Below, in pieces: positions 59,815 to 64,000 of a stretch of DNA of 64,000 nt (its first letter is position 1; each line of letters begins with the position of its first letter). Source of the stretch: Ceratodon purpureus. Its lineage: Eukaryota; Streptophyta; Bryopsida; Pseudoditrichales; Ditrichaceae. Below the pieces are notes generated by a model, which was given only the letters and a program-made list of their open reading frames with translations, was not told the origin of the DNA and searched no databases. Position numbers and translations under genes: made by a program. The stretch covers positions 7,307,320 to 7,371,319 of the forward strand of contig CM026424.1 of NCBI GenBank assembly GCA_014871385.1, read 5' to 3'.

Positions 59815-60600
59815 CGAATCAAAGTCAAATTCCAATTTTAAAACCTTCATCTAGAAATTTTAGGTTTCAAGTCGAAATAGGATAGTTTAAAATTAGGTTT
59901 TTTTTCAATTTTTATTTTATGAATATGTTCATAACCAAATCACTAATCTAAATCCAAAGTGACCCAAGTCAAAAAGTTTGCCAATTTACAAGGGCAACCT
60001 CCAAAAATTACATGAACAAGCTTCAAAGTTTTTTGTAATTTTACATTTTTTCTTTTCAAAAATTGTCAAAATTCGAGATTTAAGAATTTTTATAATTTTT
60101 TTCTTCCAAAATTCACAAACTTATAGATGTAACTTTTCACCGTTCACTTTTTTTCCAAACCAAAAATTCTAATGCTATTTGAGTTTTACCATATTGAAAA
60201 TTTTATATTTGCTTTTTAAAAATAATTTGCATGAAGGGCAAAGAATCAAATTGAGTCTTCAAAATTTTGCATGGAGGTGCCTAACTTAGTTATCTACATG
60301 GAAAAAAATATGAGCAAAATGTTTGGGGAAAAATCATCAAGTCTCCCTTGGCACCATTTAGACTATGTCTTTTGAGTAAAGCCAAAAAATAAATAAAAAA
60401 ATAGTAAACTTTAAACATTATAATCTCACAAATGATAAAGATCCAACTGTTGAAATTTGACATGGTGCTAGTGCAAGTAGTTAGGTTGAAGATATTATGG
60501 TTAGAAATACCAAAAAAGAAAATTTTATTAGAAACATACAGCAATTTTCATAAGGTGGTCAAAATCTACAGTTTTGGGACTTGGAGGTCCCAAAACACTC
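59815..60600 (+). repeat. Second copy of the element-B interior (dispersed repeat)
   Basis: This aligns in the same orientation with 24100-24890. Shared words include ACCTTCATCTA, TAGGTTTCAAGTC, ATGTTCATAACCAAATCACT, ACAAGGGCA-CCTCCAAAA and CAAGTCTCCCTT. The right part has a palindrome (TTTGGGAC / GTCCCAAA, about 60573-60594) and soon a TTAA, but no matching left terminus was found. It is a diverged, probably truncated member of the element A/B family. Confidence 0.65.
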
Positions 60601-63600
60601 TGGACCTTTAAGGATTAATAGCTTGAAGTTGATCCAACGAGCGAGTGATTCTTTCAAGCACAATTTTACCAATTCAAAGTGTCAGACAATGTTTCAAGTA
60701 GGTATTTTTTTTCTCAAGAAAAGTATGTTGTTTTTGAACATTGCTTAGTTATGTAGGTTGATTACTACTTATGTTATAATCAAACTATCAATGTATATCT
60801 ATTTTATTTTTATTTATTTAAATTTTGGATGAATTACATTAATTTCATTTATAATATTATCCATTTATTTTTAAACAATATAACAAATGGACATTATATT
60901 TAATATCCAGCAATATTTTTTATTGGTAATTAAATAAATTTGAATGATTTAATTATTTTTAATGTTATAAGTGCCATTGTGAAATTTTTGAAATGGTATC
61001 AAATGGCATGCTGCAAAAAAAAATATAGTATTGAATCACTTACAAAATTGAATGATTTAATGAAAAAGTAGGTGTCTTTCTTTGTTATTGCTGTATTTGT
61101 TTGGTGTATATGATGAACTGTTTGATTAGATTACAAATTTCACTGCCAATTCTCTTCTTTGAGATTTTTGAGAAATTGGTGATTTTTAAAAGTCTTATGT
61201 TAAAAAAAATATTGCTTTTAAAAAATAAATTTAGTACAATGAATCCTTAATGAGGAAATTATCAGGTTGGCAAAGTTCGGACTTTCAATTTATCAAAATT
61301 TATGAGATGTTTCATTATAGTACTCTGATTATTTGCTCGGTCTTTTCTTTTTGAATACAGTTCAAACTTCTATGAAAATTTGTATATAGCATTACTGAAA
61401 GGGGCATATAGGACTAGTTTCAAAAGGAACTTTCAAAATTATATTGTAAATCAATACAAAAGATTTCAGGCATTGCGGACAAATGTTCGAGGAATGAACG
61501 GATTTAAAAGCCTAAGAAAAGTGACTCTCTTATAAATGATGTATGTATTACAACCATTTTTCAATACAAAATATTAAAATAAAAGATGAAAAAATATGAA
61601 TACTATAATTGTTTTTATTTGGTTTTATATATTTTTATTAATATACGTACAATTATTACGTATACTAAGGTGTTTAATGAACATGTGTTCATTATTTTTA
61701 TACATATATAATTACATGTATAAGCTCAATTTCTACCATAATATTACTGTTTTGTATATATGTTCATATTTTCATTTCATTATGTTATGTATGCAATAGG
61801 CAATGGAAAAAGGGATGTGATGAGCGGTAGCACTATGACTATAAAAAGACAAGAATTAAATTTTCAAAATGCAATTGCAAGCGGTCATCTTGAAACAAAC
61901 TACAACAAGTTTTGCGGAATGAGAAGTCTGAGATTGGTTCACACTTGATAGAGTGTTTGGATGCATGTTCAAATTTGAATAATATACCAATAGATGAGGT
62001 AAATAAATGTACATCAAGATCAAATTTTTAATGTTTTTTATAATAAAAATTACAATTACTTTTTTATTTTATATTAAAATTAATGTATGAAATACAATTG
62101 TATTTGTTTTTTGCAGCACTTTCTTATCTATACAACTCTTGCATATGCAAGAGCTACTCATGGTAAGAGTTGGTTTAGCACTGATTCTTTACGATTAGAG
62201 AACACAAGAGATGAAGATACAACATCTTTTGGATAACTAAAGGTTTTATTCAAATGCGCCGTTTGGGACAACAATATAGTACCAACATACAAAGAGTTTG
62301 CACTCGGGGGGGGCACTTAGTGTGCAAATTCAAAACCAGCTGCGAACAAAGGGTATATTGAGGGGGGGTATTACTTTTGCTGGGACTAATAAAACTGTAT
62401 GTTAAATTACATAATACCCCTGGTTTGGGCAATAGACTGTACCGTTGGTTTTATTATAATTTTTTTTTGGGGAATATATTGTATACTAGATTAGTTAAAA
62501 AAATTAGTATTAGAGGATTTTAGTTTAAACCTAATACAAAATCAGCTAAGTGTTGATCAATAAGGAATGCAAGACCAATTTCAGTTAAAACAGTTGCAAT
62601 AAAAGCTAAACATTCATTGAAATACACACATTTTTAACTGGACATACAAACTATCTAATTGCAACACCACATTCCCACAATTCGCACTTACAAGCAATCT
62701 AAATCGACTAATATCTGAAACAAGACTTCTGGACAAGGGGATTGCACAGGAAAATTGCACACATCGCTAAGAGGACTAAAAACAGCAAAGGTCTATGACA
62801 TGCAGGGTGCACACAAAAATCGAAGAATGCACAAGGGAGAAGTCACCGCAGTAAGGAACAACACATGGTCTTGTGTCTATTGACACAGCACAAGAGATAA
62901 GCTAAATTGTGCAAGCAGGTACTACAACTCTACATGATCCGAGGTTCACCTCCTGTTACAAAACACCGTGATGGCAAAAGAAAAAAATTCAAAGAGAACT
63001 AGAAGTCTACGGAATGCAATACAACAGATTCTGCTGTACTCCTTCGGCTCCTGGGAAGAAGACTTTGTGCCATGCGGTGATTGAAGCCTCCGAGAGAAAC
63101 AGTTCCATAGAACTCTGCCATTCCACACAACGAAGAAAGAAATTAGTATATAAGCAGAAAACATAGAACCTAGTGCAATGAGTCTGCATTCAGTAACTCT
63201 GTACCGTTCTACATCCCTACAAGAATCATTCTCACGGCATACCAAGGGACTGATCAGTACAGGGTTTGAAGATTCCCCCTCCAAAGAATACAGTTTCACC
63301 TTGCACAAAGACATCCTCTGCAGAACATGCAAGCGCTACACAGAAAACCTAATTGACACAAAAAGAATTCACCAAAACAGATACACTCAAGAGCTTGGAA
63401 GCGAGTCGGAAATTAGCGTGCTTCCTGGGTTGACTCAATCTTGCAACACAACGTAAGCATGGAGAAACCCTAAAGCAGGCAGCAATTCGGCACCATCTCG
63501 CACATGCCTAGTTCCAGAGCATCAAGAAGCCGTTGCCATGAACCAGGGGCACTTGCCGCCAACTACTGCCGTAGGAAGCGCATCAGACACTCCCGCCCTA

Positions 63601-64000
63601 AACCACGTGAAACACCTCAATTCTCCCGCCCAGATCTCAACCGTCCATACTAAATCCAACCCTTAAACTGCTTTAATCCAAACCCTGTACCCTAGCCCCT
63701 TCTTTAAAGACCCTAAACCCTCGTCTAAAATACCCTAGACCCTATCATTTGCACTCAATTTGGATTCTAGTCAAGATTAATAAATATATGGCATACTACA
63801 TTAGTATTAAAAAAATTCTAACATGAACCAAAAATTTACACCCTACATTACTTATAATTTCTCTCCCATGTTTTCTCAAGCCGTATAATAAAACAAACAT
63901 TTTTATAATTTTTAGGCCAATGGAATAAATTAAACCCTATGTTTGTTCTCTGCTAGTTTCTAACTCTTCCGCTTAGTGAATCCCCCGAGAGTTTGCATTG
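60601..64000. other. AT-rich intergenic DNA and an unassigned transcribed-looking stretch
   Basis: 60.6-62.3 kb is strongly AT-rich. From about 62.5 kb composition is more gene-like. On the minus strand, 63317 to 63001 could encode a short spliced protein (start MSLCKVKLYSLEGESSN, intron roughly 63171-63110), but splice choice and family are uncertain. The end (63500-63740) is C/T-rich with repeated CCCTA-type words and may be the leader of a minus-strand transcript. Confidence 0.3.

Noticed and set aside
61596..61948. Plus-strand frames in AT-rich DNA
   Set aside because: Phe/Ile/Tyr-rich readings of AT-rich sequence, without recognisable domain.
1..64000. CRISPR arrays, bacterial-type operons, riboswitches
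   Set aside because: Spliced eukaryotic genes throughout; no regularly spaced repeats with unique spacers.

Overview
The window looks like nuclear DNA of a land plant, most likely a non-seed plant and, as a tentative inference, a moss. Spliced genes with GT-AG introns sit in AT-rich intergenic DNA. They encode plant-typical proteins: plastid SufB, a phytyl ester synthase-like acyltransferase, an LPA3-like DUF1995 protein, a WAT1-related transporter, an AMSH deubiquitinase, and F-box and OTU proteins. Two small proteins of the IFI6/IFI27 (ISG12) type are unusual for a plant. No organellar or bacterial signature is visible. All exon models were built by hand from frame continuity, splice sites and family motifs.

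Layout. 1-489: 3' end of an OTU-domain protease gene. 2587-3861: intronless F-box gene. 7409-10106: seven-exon WAT1-related transporter. 12376-13380 (minus): a small predicted membrane protein. 16539-20835 (minus): 14-exon AMSH-like ubiquitin protease with an intact JAMM motif. 37097-39807: a tandem duplication with one intact and one truncated ISG12-like gene. 40361-42193 (minus): four-exon unrecognised gene. 43542-49085 (minus): 18-exon phytyl ester synthase-like gene with a 16-nt microexon. 50024-52924: nine-exon LPA3-like gene, divergent from the previous one. 53797-56398 (minus): four-exon SufB. 57.6-58.4 kb: decayed protein kinase. From 57 kb on the DNA is mostly AT-rich and gene-poor.

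Mobile DNA is the most notable content. At 25580-33663 lies an apparently complete 8,084-bp Mutator-like element. It has a 9-bp target duplication, 347-bp GC-rich terminal inverted repeats differing at three positions as read by eye, a 923-codon transposase with candidate DDE residues and a SWIM zinc finger, and a convergent three-exon gene for an unrecognised 864-residue protein. This two-gene layout recalls maize MuDR. Three non-coding elements (14939-15850, 23967-24886, 34265-34805) have C-rich terminal inverted repeats, TTAA flanks (one degraded to CTAA) and a palindrome just inside one end, which suggests piggyBac-like non-autonomous transposons. Two tRNA-derived SINE copies (about 13.7 and 23.1 kb) share a B box and body; one has a 15-bp target duplication.

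The host genes are individually transcribed, with no operon-like logic. Three of them (PES-like, LPA3-like, SufB) are expected to act in plastids, and the first two share a roughly 0.94-kb divergent promoter region.
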